Source of the DNA: Gautieria morchelliformis
Taxonomy: Eukaryota; Basidiomycota; Agaricomycetes; Gomphales; Gomphaceae
NCBI GenBank assembly: GCA_015179125.1
Contig: WHVA01000174.1
Coordinates: 124,001-188,000 of the forward strand
Direction of reading: 5' to 3'
DNA length: 64,000 bases
Shown piece after piece: positions 53,640 to 64,000 of the stretch. How positions within the stretch are numbered: position 1 is the first letter of the stretch; the number at the start of each line of letters is the position of its first letter. The position numbers and the translations under genes were made by a program. The notes below the pieces were generated by a model. It was not told where the DNA came from. It searched no databases and worked only from the letters and a program-made list of their open reading frames with translations.

Positions 53640-54107
53640 TGTCAGGGGACACCCTGTTTTCCATTTCCAGTTCCGACACCACACCCAGTTCCGACTCCGC
53701 TTCCGGTTCCGATTCCATCTCCGCATCCGCTTTCGGGAACGATTCCGCTTCTGGGAGAACTTCCACCAGTTCCGTTCGCCTTGCCAGTTCCACTCCAATT
53801 TCCGACTTCCGCCCCGGAACAGTGTCGGAAATCAAGCGACTCGCATAATAGGTGGCATCAAGGGTCGATCAAGGGTCAGGGGGATGCAGGGTTGATGGCA
53901 GGTGCCAAGCGTTGTCCCTGGCTGCGCAGCGTAGTATAATACGGGCTCGCTGACATTGGGGGTCCTTAGACTTTTCTCTTTGGATTTCCCCTTGTCAGGT
54001 GAGAACCCCCTCTCTTGTATGCTCTGTTCATTTATACATACTTTGGATTTCCCCTTGTCAGTTGTGTGGTAGTGTGATCTCCACGACTAGCCAGGGTTGC
54101 CCTTACA
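53640..54107 (+). repeat. Gyp1 solo LTR, 468 bp
   Basis: TGTCAGGGG...CCCTTACA flanked by ggcag at 53635-53639 and 54108-54112. It is very close to the nested LTR at 15948-16415 read on the other strand, so the two come from one recently active subfamily. Confidence 0.95.
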
Positions 54108-54618
54108 GGCAGTGAACTGGCGAAGGGGATCCAAAGTCAGATAGAGAACTACATAATTTTGGCCTGAGCAGAAGAAAGTGAGGTCAACTGAACTGTGCTG
54201 TTGAGCTGGCTGATCAAATGATTCAGCTCTGCACCCTTGGCCTAGTTGATGGCTGATGCCATGGGAGGCATGAATGGATTGGGCAGCACGAAAAGAGGCA
54301 GGTTCTTCAAAGGATGGCAGCAGATCCCATGTGAAGCAGAGTGCCCAGAATTTTTGAGCACCTGAACTTTTTTGGGTAACCAGTCCCTCTTTTCATTCTG
54401 TGGCATTGGTGTGCAAGGTCCTGGCTCACGGGGCCAAGCTATGCATATCCCACCAAAAGGATTAGTATGACTGGTGAATATAGTTGTATTTACAGCAGGC
54501 TACGCATGTATTTTTTCAACAGGCTGCATATGTATTTACAGTGGGTGCCTGGTGGCTATCCACATAATCATCAAGGACCTGCAGAACATTCAAGTTGTAT
54601 ATAGTGCTTCTTCTTCTA
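54108..54618. other. No gene recognised; degenerate repeat sequence
   Basis: Starts with LTR-like AACTGGCGAAGGGGATCCAAAG (compare 42190) and then loses similarity. No open frame stands out. Confidence 0.4.
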
Positions 54619-54909
54619 TCTAAAAGTGAAACGCGCTCAGTGGGTTGTGGGCGTCGAGGCTGACAATTAATATTACAAATAATATTACATAATAATTAGG
54701 TCAGCGGAGCGAGCGGCGCAGCCGCGAGCCTAGGCCCAGGCCCAGCCCAGACCAACCGGTCTCTGGGGCTTGCCGGTACAGTGCTGGCTGACCTGGCAGA
54801 CGCTGCGCAGCCGGTCCCCTCTGCCCTCCTTCTACCATCATCCCATCCCATCCCATCCCTCCCACCACCTGCATCTCTTCTATTAACATCCTATCTAGGT
54901 TCTTTCTGG

Positions 54910-55771
54910 TGAGTTTGATGCTACTGAAACTGCCTTTTTATGTTGGTTATTTATAATTTCGCTTTTTTGGCCTTTTTTAGGCACTTTTCAAGTGATATTT
55001 GTCCTGTCACTGCTGCACTGAGTACCTGGGTGTTTCTGGTGAGTGTTATGCTATTGTACCTGCCTTTTCCTGATGCTTATTATGTTCTTTTTTGCTATAA
55101 TTTCGCTTTTTTGGCTTTTTTTAGGCACTGTTCAAGTGATATTTGTCCTGTCACTGCTGCACCTGCTACCTGGCTGTTTCTGGTGAGTGTTATGGTATTG
55201 TATCTGCCTTTTCTTGATGCTTATTATGTTGTTATTTGCTATAATTTCGCTTTTTTGGCTTTTTTTAGGCACTGTTCAAGTGACATTTGTCCTGTCACTG
55301 CTGCACCTGCTATCTGGCTGTTTCTGGTGAGTGTTATGCTATTGTACCTGCCTTTTCTTGATGCTTATTATCTTCTTTTTTGCTATAATTTCGCTTTTTT
55401 GGCTTTTTTTAGGCACTTTTCAAGTGTCATTCTTTCTGTCACTGCTGCACTTGCTACCTGGCTGTTTCTGGTGAGTGCTATGCTATTGTACCTGCCTTTT
55501 CTTGATGCTTATTATCTTCTTATTTGCCATAATTTCGCTTTTTTGGCTTTTTTTAGACACTTTTCAAGTGACATTCATTCTGTCACTGCTGCACTTGCTA
55601 CCTGGCTGTTTCTGGTGAGTGCTATGCTATTGTATCTGCCTTTTCTTGATGCTTATTATGTTGTTATTTCCTATAACTTTGCTTTTTTGGCATTTTGTAG
55701 GCACTTTTCAAGTGCATTTGTCCTGTCACTACTGCATACCCTACCTGGGTATTATCCCCTTTCTGGTAAGT
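54910..55771 (+). repeat. Tandem array of 144-bp units with intron-like signals
   Basis: GTGAGT occurs at 54910, 55039, 55183, 55327, 55471 and 55615, and GTAAGT at 55766. TTTTTTTAG or a close variant ends at 54980, 55124, 55268, 55412, 55556 and 55700. This gives five 86-nt GT...AG segments (plus one of 71) separated by 58-nt blocks. The unit length is a multiple of three, so one frame stays open for 279 codons with a hydrophobic 48-residue repeat, but nothing shows it is translated. Confidence 0.85.
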
Positions 55772-55891
55772 TTTTGTAACTGTATCTGCTGTTTGCAGTA
55801 TTTATATTAGGATCAGTGGCTTTGCAATCCGTCTGAGATACCGGCACAGCCTGTTTTCCCTGAGTTTGCCTTATTCTGCTTGCGATGTAAG

Positions 55892-55943
55892 TCTGATATT
55901 GATATCTGTATTCTCTCTCTACTCTTATGCCTGCATTTCTCAG
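55892..55943 (+). other. Candidate intron in the Helitron leader
   Basis: GTAAGTCTG at about 55887-55895 and TTTCTCAG before GGATCC at about 55943 bound a ~55-nt stretch of fungal intron type just before the long Rep frame. Splice use is inferred. Confidence 0.35.
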
Positions 55944-57111
55944 GGATCCATCTACCCCAGAGAGCATCCGTCGGCAGGTGCGTCAAGGTGCGAGGGAGGG
56001 GCAGGAGGTGATGACACCACCCAGTCATCGGAGAGCGCGTCGGAGAGCGCATATTGGAGCTCAGAACCAGCCACCCCCTCCACCACCGCCTTTTGCCATC
56101 CCTCACCCTCCTTCTAGAAGCAGTGCAGCCGATCCTTTTCAACAACCTGTGGCAGGGCCATCACGTCCACCAATGCCTGCGGGGCCATCACTTCCTCCTG
56201 ATCCCAGTCCTACAGAGCAGGTGGCAGCCCTTCATGCTCAGTTAGCAGTTATCACACCATGGCAGCCCCTGAGAGGACATAGGCCAGACCCTGTACAGCC
56301 AGCTCCATTGCGCCCTCCTACGCTTGCGGAGCCATCATATCCACCTGATCCCAGTCCTGGAGAGCAGGTGGCAGCCCTTCATGCACAGTTAGCAGCTATC
56401 CCACGATTACAGCCCCTCAGAAGAAATAGGCCTGACGCTGGACAGCCAGCTCCTGTAGCAGGTTCTGCAGCAATTGCTCAGTTGCGTGCTCAGGCGGCTG
56501 GAATTGGACAACCTGTAGTAGGCTCTACAGCGGTGGCAGATTTGCGTGCTCATGCTGCTGGGTTACAGCCTATCCCAGCACAGCCCTTGGGAAGACACAG
56601 GCAGGCACCTTTACAACCAGCTCCTAGACCTCCTGTAGTAGGTTCTGCAGCAATTGCTCAGTTGCGTGCTCAGGCGGCTGGAATTGGACATTTGGCAGTA
56701 GGCTCTACAGCGGTGGCAGATTTGCATGCTCACACTGCTGGTATACAGCCTATCCCAGCACAGCCCTTGGGAAGACCCAGGCAGGCACCTTTACAACCAG
56801 CTCCTAGACCTCCTGTAGTAGGTTCTGCAGCGGTTGCAGCATTGCGGGCTCAGGCTAATGCAGTAAGACCAATGCCTCCGCTACTCCCTGCACTTCTGCG
56901 GCCTCTTTAGCGACTGCCTGCACCTCCTCGGCCTCCTCAGCCACTCCCTGCACCTCCTCAGCCTCCTCAGCCACTCCCTGCACCTCCACAGCCTCTTCAG
57001 CCACTCCTTGCACCTCCTCAGCCTCCTCAGCCACTCCCTGTACCTCGGCAGCGTCCTCAGCGACCTCCTCCTCCTGTTCCACTTGGTCGCTCTAGAATAA
57101 TTGAGGCAGAT
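55927..57111 (+). pseudogene. Helitron Rep N-terminal Pro/Ala-rich region
   Basis: In the same frame as the main Rep/helicase ORF but separated by TAG at 56908-56910. It has two or three imperfect repeats of AIAQLRAQAAGIG and PLGRHRQAPLQPAPRPP, followed after the stop by a PAPPQPPQPL minisatellite (56920-57060). Likely a disordered N-terminal tail of the transposase. The stop suggests decay, or that translation begins at the ATG at 57112. Confidence 0.65.
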
Positions 57112-60100
57112 GTGCAGCATCATGATCTGGGTCCCATGGTTATTCCCTGCCCTGACTGTGGAGCATTACACTGGATGGCAGAACGCCTGCAGAGATCCTC
57201 AAATCGGCGGCCCAGATTTGGTGATTGCTGTATGGAAGGAAAGGTGCAGCTTCCAGAGCTGCCAGTGCTCCCTCAGCCATTGAGACGGCTCTTAGAGGGC
57301 CAGGACCCTGAGGCCAAACAGTTTCGCAAGAACATCAGGCAGTACAATGCTGCATTTGCATTCACTTCCTTGGGAGCCGAGTTTGATCTAGGTTTGCTTC
57401 GGGAGGGTCGTGGTCCATATGTCCTCAAGCTGCAGGGTGAACTGTATCATACTCATGGCTCTCTCATCCCTAACCCTGGGAGGCGGATACAGTATGCCCA
57501 ACTTTATATATATGATCCAGCATTGGCTTTGGCACAGAGGAACGCGCGTAACCCAGGTCTGTCTCCAACTATCATGGGAGACTTGCAGGAAATGCTCCTC
57601 CTATGCAATCCTCATGTTCCCATATATAGACAAGCGGCCGAGAGGCTCAGAGCTCAGGGACAGAATGGTAAGATCCGGGCTAGGCTCACATACAGGGAAC
57701 ACAGGGATCCTAGGAGGTATAATATCCCTACTGCGGATGAGATTGCGGTGGTTCTTCCTAGAGATGGCATCATCCCTGAACCTAGGGATATTATTGTCCA
57801 GCTCAAAGGTGGACGTTTTAAAAGGGTATCCGATATGAATCCAAACTATGCCTCTCTTCACTATGTCTTGCTCTTTCCCAGGGGAGAGTTGGGGTGGCAA
57901 CCTGGTATTCGCTATCGCCAATTACCAGACGGGCATGAGCGAAGTGGGTGTGTCACCCAAATTCAGTTCCATTCCTATCGTCTCTTCCAGAGAACAGAAG
58001 AACCTACAACACTCCTGCGCGCTGGCAAATTATTCCAGCAGTACATTGTAGACTCTTGGGCCGCTGCAGAGCAAAGCAGGCTGCGGTGGATCAGGACAAA
58101 TCAACACACTCTCCGTGCTGAGATGTATAACCAGATGATGGATGCCTTTCATCGCAATGACAATGACAGAGATCCAAACAACTTGGGCATAAGATCCATT
58201 CTGCCTGCCACATTTCAGGGGGGGACACGGGACATGCAGGAAAACCTGCAGAACTCTCTGGCCATTTCAAGGAAGCATGGTGTGGCCGATCTCTTTATTA
58301 CCATGACTGCCAATCCCAACTGGCAGGAGGTATTGGATGCATTGTTGCCTGGACAAACTCCTCAGGACAGGCCTGACCTGGTGTCGCGGGTTTTCCAGCT
58401 CAAAAAGAAATACCTCATTGACTTGATCGTCAAGGAAAAGATTTTTGGGGAAACCGTCGCTCGCGTGCACACCATTGAATTCCAGAAAAGGGGACTCCCA
58501 CACATGCATATTCTTATCTGGTTTGAAAGAGATTCCAAGATCAGACATCCACATGAGGTGGATTCAATGATTTCGGCAGAGTTCCCTGATCCAGAGACTC
58601 ATCCTGTCCTCTATCGGTTGGTCTGTGAGCTGATGACACATGGTCCCTGTGGAGAAATGAAACCAAACGCACCCTGCATGGAAAATGGCAAGTGCAAGAA
58701 AAACTTCCCAAAGCCATTCTGTGAGGAAACCAGTCTGAATGAGGATGGATATCCAAAATATCGTCGTCGCAATGATGGAAGGCTGCACAATGTCAGAGGT
58801 GACATGCTGGACAACAGATGGGTTGTGCCATACTCTGCTCTGCTCTTGCTCAAATTCTGGTGTCACATCAACCCTGAACTCACCATCAATGTGAGGTGTA
58901 TCAAGTATATCCACAAGTATCTCTACAAGGGCCATGATCGGACCACCATGGAGTTTGGTCGCGCCCAGGATGAAATTAAGCAGTACCTGGACGCTCGCTA
59001 TGTCAGTGCTCATGAGGCCTGTTGGAGGTTGCTGGAGCGGGAAATCCACACCCAGGTGCCTGCAGTCATGGCACTGCCAGTCCATGAAAAGGACCATCAC
59101 ACAATCATCTTTGATCCCAACCAGGATGTGGACAACATCCTGGAAAGGGCTGAGGCGAAAAAGACACCGCTCATGGGTTACTTTGAGGCCAATGATATCT
59201 ACCCTGAAGCACGTGATCTGCTCGATGTGGAGTTTCCTGAGCATTTTACCTGGCACTCACAGGAAAAGGTATGGACACCACGCCAAGGAGGTTATAGCAT
59301 CGGTCGCCTTCACTTTGCAAACCCTAGATCAGGAGAGAGATTTTTTGTGCGCACTCTCCTCACAGTGGTCAAGGGGGCTAGATCCTTTGAGGAGCTTAGG
59401 TCGGTGGATGGCATACAATATGCTACTTACAAGGAGGCCTGTCGTGCAAGGGGACTTCTGGATGATGATCAGGAGTTGAGGTTGTGTCTCCAGGAAGCCA
59501 GTGGCATGAAAACAGGTGCTCAGCTCAGACATCTCTTTGCCACCATCCTTGGCCATTGCAATCCAACAGGCCCCAGCAGACTATGGGATGGCTTCAGGGA
59601 GCACATATGTGATGATCTCAGACATCAGCTCCAAATCAGACATGGTATGCAGGATCCACAGGACGATCAGGTTTATGATTTTGGCCTCTTTCTCTTGGAA
59701 AAAATCCTCCAGCAGGGTGGAATGTCCTTGAGCAGCTTTGATGATATGCCTCAGGTGGCAGGCGAGTGGGAGGCCCTCATTGGAAACAGGTTCATAGCTG
59801 AGCAGAGGGACTATGACCCTGTTGAAGAGAGGGACATAGCTGATGAGGAGGTTCCCAAGCTGAATGAGGGGCAAAGGTCTGCGCATGATCAGATATTACG
59901 GTCGGCACTGACCAGAGATGCTCATGGGAAACCTGATGGACAAATGTTTTTTGTCACTGGCTCAGGTGGTGCTGGGAAATCATTCACATGGAACACTCTA
60001 ATCCACTCCTGTAGAGCGGAGAGCCTCATTGTGATTGCAGTAGCCTCATCTGCAATGGCTGCACTTATCCTCACTAAGGGTACAACCTCTCATAGCATGC

Positions 60101-60186
60101 TTGGAATTCCCATTCCTGTCCATGAGCGCTCTCTCTCCTCAATCAGAAAGAACTCTGACAAGGCGGACACTGAGGGATTTCCTTGA
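57112..60186 (+). pseudogene. Helitron Rep-helicase, truncated by internal deletion
   Basis: 1024 codons. N-terminal zinc-ribbon-like CPDCGALHW ... CCMEG; Helitron-like N domain; Rep HUH motif HMH (residues 464-466, in GLPHMHILIW) and the catalytic Tyr region KYIHKYLYKG (about 598-607), which nick and join single strands; then Pif1-type helicase with Walker A GSGGAGKS (950-957). Just after SSIRKNSDKA (about 60165) the frame jumps and stops. Comparison with family architecture shows that the segment with the Walker B DE motif is missing, so the motor is dead even without the later insertions. Confidence 0.88.
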
Positions 60187-60601
60187 CCAGCCTGACCGAC
60201 CCTTTGGTGGCATCACAGTCGCATTTGGAGGTGACTTTCAGCAGACTCTCCCAATTGTCCCTAAAGGCTCCAAGGAGGATATCGTGGGAGCTACACTTCA
60301 GAAGTCATATCTGTGGCCAAATATCAAGGTCCTCCATCTGACAGAGAACATGCGGGTGAGAAATGACCCTGACAGAGCCAGATTTGCAGAATGGCTGCAG
60401 AATGTGGGCCAGGGAAAGGATCGCCCACTGGATCATACCCTCTCACTCCCTCAACACATGGTTTGTGGCCCTGGAATTGAAGATCTGATCCAGGAAATAT
60501 ACCCTGGCATTGGCAATCCAGTCCCTGCCTGGGATGATTACTTTTTGGAGCGGGCCATCCTCTGTGCCAGAAAAACTGAGGTCACGCTTACCACCTCGTA
60601 A
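60165..60601 (+). pseudogene. Helitron helicase, middle part
   Basis: In a shifted frame: RTLRDFLDQPDRPFGG, motif III GGDFQQTLPIV, then motif IV-type LTENMRV and the start of the 2B region, ending EVTLTTS at a stop. It continues at 63067 beyond the insertions. Confidence 0.85.
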
Positions 60602-60604
60602 GGG

Positions 60605-60779
60605 TGGCCGAGGGTGACGAATGGAAAACCGCCTTCAGGACTCGCTATGGGTCTTTTGAATGGTTGGTTATGCCATTTGGTCTCACTAACAGCCCTGCTG
60701 CTTTCCAGAGATTCATGAACGGGATTTTCGCCGACCTTTTGGACGTTTGTGTGGTGGTATACTTGGATGACATTCTAAT
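60605..60779 (+). pseudogene. Gypsy RT fragment inside the Helitron
   Basis: About 58 residues of [37 protein letters not shown] and catalytic YLDD. It is distinct from Gyp1 and Gyp2 and resembles the common Tf2-like fungal lineage. No LTR is attached. The copia LTR starts immediately after it. Confidence 0.8.
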
Positions 60780-61453
60780 TGTTATGATACTCCATTTACG
60801 ACATTAATGATATCACCAAGGCTCGTACCCAAGTTACATACAGATATCCCCGAACCCCCGACTCGCATACACACGACACCGAGCCAATACACCCCCGAGC
60901 ACGCATACAAGGCACGCCGAGCGAATCGTCATCATATGGAATGCGTCGATCACATCAATCTCGATCGACAGACTGACCCGAGACACTGATCCCCGCTTAG
61001 ACATCAATTCAATTGGGATCAAGGTACATATGCATCCGATCGTCCCTGACCGGACTCGACCGCTGCTCCACAATCCCCCCCTCGCACATCACACACATGT
61101 CTCTCCACATCATCGTCTTATGTACAAATAATCCTTAGCATTCCCTTGTCATATTCATTCGATAGCTCGCCCAAGTCTATACTACACATCCCCCTATATC
61201 CCTGCATCACATGCCACACATACCACATCGACGCCGAGCCCTTCCCAGTAGTTAAGTAGTACAAACAGATGTAACAATGATACACGAATAACATTAGCTT
61301 CACCTCTCCACCGTCTCAAAGTTCCCGATCGAAGTAGTTTCTATAATACAAGCAGTCCCCTCAGCACTCAAACGTCTACTCGATTCAGCTCCACTTGAAG
61401 CTTGAATCAATTCCCAACTCCAAATACAAATCCATTTAGAATAACTCTTATCA
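60780..61453 (+). repeat. 5' LTR of the truncated copia element
   Basis: Begins TGTTATGATACTCC; the end is placed at CTTATCA because a primer-site-like sequence follows. With no partner LTR the right edge is inferred. Confidence 0.6.
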
Positions 61454-61467
61454 GATTAAGAGTCTCA
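61454..61467 (+). other. Possible half-tRNA-Lys primer-binding site
   Basis: GATTAAGAGTCTCA directly after the inferred LTR end is complementary to the anticodon stem-loop of a tRNA-Lys(CUU) (UGAGACUCUUAAUC). Internal-tRNA primers are known in copia-type elements. Confidence 0.45.
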
Positions 61468-61478
61468 CGACACTCACC

Positions 61479-62867
61479 ATGGCTCAAACAACAGCACACC
61501 CAAAACACGACATACACAAATTCCGCGACATCAAACCTAAACTGGACAAAGAGAACTGGATGTCATGGAAGAGGGAACTGTTAGCGACGATGAGGGACAG
61601 AGGGATTTTCAAAACAATCACCGGTGTGGATCCCTACCCCGTCACAGCTAACCAGCAGATCACCGTCGTCGCCGGAATTAATATGGTTGGCAGTACGGCT
61701 CTAACTCAACTTCAGGACGAGTGGGACGACAGAAATAACGCAGCTTACAGCCAGATCCTCTTATGCATTTCCCCCGAACTACAGACCGCAATCGACACGA
61801 CAGACCAATGCACAGAAGCATGGACTATACTGACCAGGAAATTCGAATCCACCGACCCTAGCAAAATCAGTATAATCAGGACAAAATACGAAAACTACCA
61901 CATGATCGAGGGGCAATCGGTCTCGGCGTACCTCACCGTGATGAAAGAATACAGGAATCAGCTTGCCAAAATGGGTGAAGTGATCGCTGATTCCACTCAC
62001 GCGGCTACCATACTCAGGAATGTCCCCGAGTCATGGAGACCTATAGCGCAGACCATAAGAATGATCACGAGGGTGCCAGACGAGATCGAGGAGAGGCTGG
62101 AAGCACATGAGGCGGATCTCAACGCGGTGGAGATGTCGACACAAGCGGCTACGGCATTCATAGCACAGGGCAGGACACAAAAACGATTCAATAACCCAAC
62201 GCCGAGAATAAACAACAACCTTACCTATCCCTACCAAAACCGTATTCCACAACAAGTTAACAACGGAACACCTACATACTCCTGCAACAACTGTGGTAAG
62301 CCGAACCACTCTGCAGCGAGGTGTTACGCACCTGGTGGGGGACTGGCGGGTCAAGAGCCGTGGAAACGATTGTACGGGGCACAGGGAGGAGGAAGCGTGC
62401 AGGGAGGAGGAGGCATGCAGGGAGGAGGAAGCGCTCAGGGAGGAAATAGCGCTCACGGAGGAGGTCTCACCGGAAGTGATCGAAATGACATCATCAGGAC
62501 AGCCCCAACCCCACAGCGTCATCAGTCGGCAAATCCCGACATAGCTCGATTCGCCAATATACCAAAGAAAAACATCGTCATGTTGGCACAAATCATTGAG
62601 AATCAATTTGATTCGAGTAACATCACATTGACAGCTAATTCGACAGCCCTATCAGCAATACAAGATAGCGTCCATATTTGGCTGATCGATTCCGGGGCTT
62701 CTAGTCACTTATGCGGAACCCTCGAGCTATTCGAAGAGATACATCCCACACCTCCCATCTCGATAGAAACATCCAGCGGGGATTCATTCAATGCGGATCA
62801 ACGTGGTACGATATCCACATCACGATACAGAACGACTCACACGCACAGTTATCCCCACTCGCATTGA
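61479..62867 (+). pseudogene. Copia gag with zinc knuckle and protease start
   Basis: 462 codons from MAQTTAHPKHD. UBN2-type gag (LDKENWMSWKRELLATMRDRG, AWTILTRKFESTD, VSAYLTVMKEYRNQLAKMGE), knuckle CNNCGKPNHSAARC, a Gly-Gln-rich repeat tract (62370-62465, GGGSVQGGGGMQGGG type), and protease WLIDSGASSHLCG near 62680. Near 62800 the frame shifts: the protease continues in another frame (to 63063: LTLKDVIYVPKLNANLLSVARM). One-base indel or relic. Confidence 0.82.
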
Positions 62868-63066
62868 CTCTAAAGGACGTCATATACGTTCCGAAACTCA
62901 ACGCAAATCTATTATCGGTTGCAAGGATGACGAATGCCAATGTGGATGTCATATTCAGTAAATCCGACACATCATTACTGCTAGGCGACGAAACGATCGC
63001 AAAAGGTACAAGAATAAACGACCTATACGCCTACATAGCACAGCCGTCTATGAAAATTCCATAGAG

Positions 63067-63645
63067 ATGGGCAGTCTTCCTCCTGCTCGCTTGGAAGTCA
63101 AGCCTGGAGTGACTCTGATGCTGTTGCGCAATTTGGATCAGAGGCAAGGACTATGCAATGGGACAAGGCTGTGGTTGGTGAGGATGAACATTAGAGTGTT
63201 GGAGGTCAGGATCATCTCAGGTCCATGTGCAGGAAATATTGCTTTCATCCCCAGGATCATCATTAAGCCATCAGAGGGAGAGTTGCCATTTGTGTGGCAA
63301 AGGAGGCAGTTTCGGGTGTGTTTGGCATTTGCAATGACTATCAACAAGTCTCAGGGACAGTCTCATCCCAGGATCATCATTAAGCCATCAGAGGGAGAGT
63401 TGCCATTTGTGCGGCAAAGGAGGCAGTTTCGGGTGTGTTTGGCATTTGCAATGACTATCAACAAGTCTCAGGGACAGTCTTTGGGTATGGTTGGGCTGGA
63501 CCTGAGATACCCAGTGTTTGGACATGGTCAGTTGTATGTTGGTGTATCAAGAGGGACCAATTGGAACAGAGTCAAGGTCTTGCTTGAGGAGGGTTTGGAC
63601 ACAACCAACATTGTATATAAAGATGTATTACTTAGAGCTCCTTGA
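63067..63645 (+). pseudogene. Helitron helicase C-terminal part with a 117-bp tandem duplication
   Basis: Pif1-type end: LMLLRNLDQRQGLCNGTRL, then motif V/VI AFAMTINKSQGQS and LYVGVSRGTNW. The stretch 63247-63363 is repeated at 63364-63480, keeping frame (39 codons) and duplicating the AFAMTINKSQGQS motif. The ORF ends normally at 63645. Confidence 0.88.
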
Positions 63646-63746
63646 TTACTTTGATTTTCCCCAATGTACTTGACCTTACTGATATGTTAGACTTACCGAT
63701 GTGTTAGACTTACTGATGCATTTGACCTTACCGAGGCGTTTGACAT

Positions 63747-63779
63747 GCACCCCCGCGCGAAGCACGGGTACCCACCTAG
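63747..63779 (+). other. Helitron 3' terminus: hairpin plus CTAG
   Basis: CCCGCGCGAAGCACGGG can fold into a short stem; it is followed by TACCCAC and CTAG, then T. This fits the Helitron hairpin-CTRR end. Confidence 0.78.
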
Positions 63780-64000
63780 TCTATAGTATAAAGTTGCTGG
63801 GAGGGTGGTTGTGGGTGTTTTACATAATAATGTTATCTAATTTGCTGAGTTTGAACGCGAGCGGCGCAGCCGCGAGTGCCGTTCCTAGCTGTGCAGCCTG
63901 CTGCTGCCTCTCTCTCTCTGTCTGCTACTGGCCTTCTCTGTGTTTGCTACCGGCTGTCTCTGCTGCCTGTCTCTGTCTGCTGCCTGTCATCCCTGCCCCT
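63780..64000 (+). mobile_element. Possible 5' end of a second, tandem Helitron
   Basis: Begins TCTATAGTATAAAG immediately after the CTAG of the first Helitron. It shares CATAATAAT-type sequence and GCGAGCGGCGCAGCCGCGAG (63855-63874) with the first Helitron's 5' region (54690-54736). It continues out of the window. Confidence 0.5.

Larger units (their letters stand above)
60780..63063 (+). mobile_element. Truncated second copia family (5' LTR, gag, protease)
   Basis: 5' LTR 60780-61453, a gag frame from 61479, then protease. Sequence switches back to Helitron helicase at 63064, with no RT, RNase H or 3' LTR, so most of pol was deleted. Distinct from the copia element at 46224. Confidence 0.82.
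54619..63779 (+). mobile_element. Autonomous-type Helitron, disrupted
   Basis: A rolling-circle transposon with an HUH Rep and a Pif1-like helicase (57112-60601 and 63067-63645). The 3' end is well supported: a GC-rich hairpin (about 63750-63768) followed by CTAG at 63776-63779 and a T. The 5' end is placed at TCTAAAAG (54619) after an A, as Helitrons insert between A and T, but this is uncertain by some bases. A gypsy RT scrap and a truncated copia element lie inside the helicase gene. Confidence 0.85.

Noticed and set aside
54940..55779. A 279-residue membrane protein with 48-residue repeats
   Set aside because: The repeat unit contains regular GTGAGT and TTTTTTTAG signals, and its length happens to be a multiple of three, which explains the long frame. 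Listed as an intron-like array instead.

Overview
The window looks like a repeat island of a filamentous fungus, most likely a basidiomycete (Agaricomycetes). The evidence is Tf2-like chromodomain gypsy elements, copia elements and an autonomous Helitron with typical fungal Rep/helicase features, many with exact 5-bp target-site duplications (TSDs). No ordinary host gene, rRNA or tRNA was found. The species cannot be named from sequence alone.

Layout. 1-9209: a decayed gypsy copy on the plus strand, split by a copia solo LTR, two copies of a solo-LTR-like repeat (family B) and a family C repeat that itself carries another solo LTR. 9411-11160: copia pol relic (minus). 11170-30470: an old gypsy relic interrupted by a third B copy (11465-30125, TSD tcttc). 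Inside that B copy lies a foreign block, 12779-29770. 31312-41990: a second gypsy family (minus) with an extra open frame after integrase, interrupted by another B copy. 41991-54618: degenerate LTRs, a long hairpin, family C repeats and a near-complete copia element (46224-51470) nested in a C copy. 54619-63779: a Helitron with an intron-like tandem array in its leader, split by a gypsy RT scrap and a truncated copia element. At 63780 a second Helitron appears to begin.

The main find is the foreign block at 12779-29770. Without later transposons it is about 9.3 kb of tightly packed DNA-virus-like genes unlike anything around it. They include a D5-like superfamily 3 helicase (24448-25902), the C-terminal half of a family B DNA polymerase (26970-28445, split by a copia solo LTR), and at least five compact genes I do not recognise. 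The block contains a 1378-bp inverted repeat (right arm 23328-24705; left arm 13304-21857, split by a full gypsy element and a solo LTR) around a 1470-bp single-copy core. Each arm edge falls inside a gene, so the left helicase copy is a chimera. Short divergent promoters (~60 bp), a shared CACCTG motif near starts and a palindromic TTTTAAAA shortly after stops suggest one compact viral expression programme.

Order of events read from nesting: old gypsy; B inserted into it; virus-like DNA inserted into B, replacing about 32 bp; then gypsy and copia elements inserted into the viral DNA. The viral genes are now split by transposons, but several reading frames are still intact. This looks like an endogenised fragment of an undescribed dsDNA virus in a fungus, a host group where dsDNA viruses are barely known.
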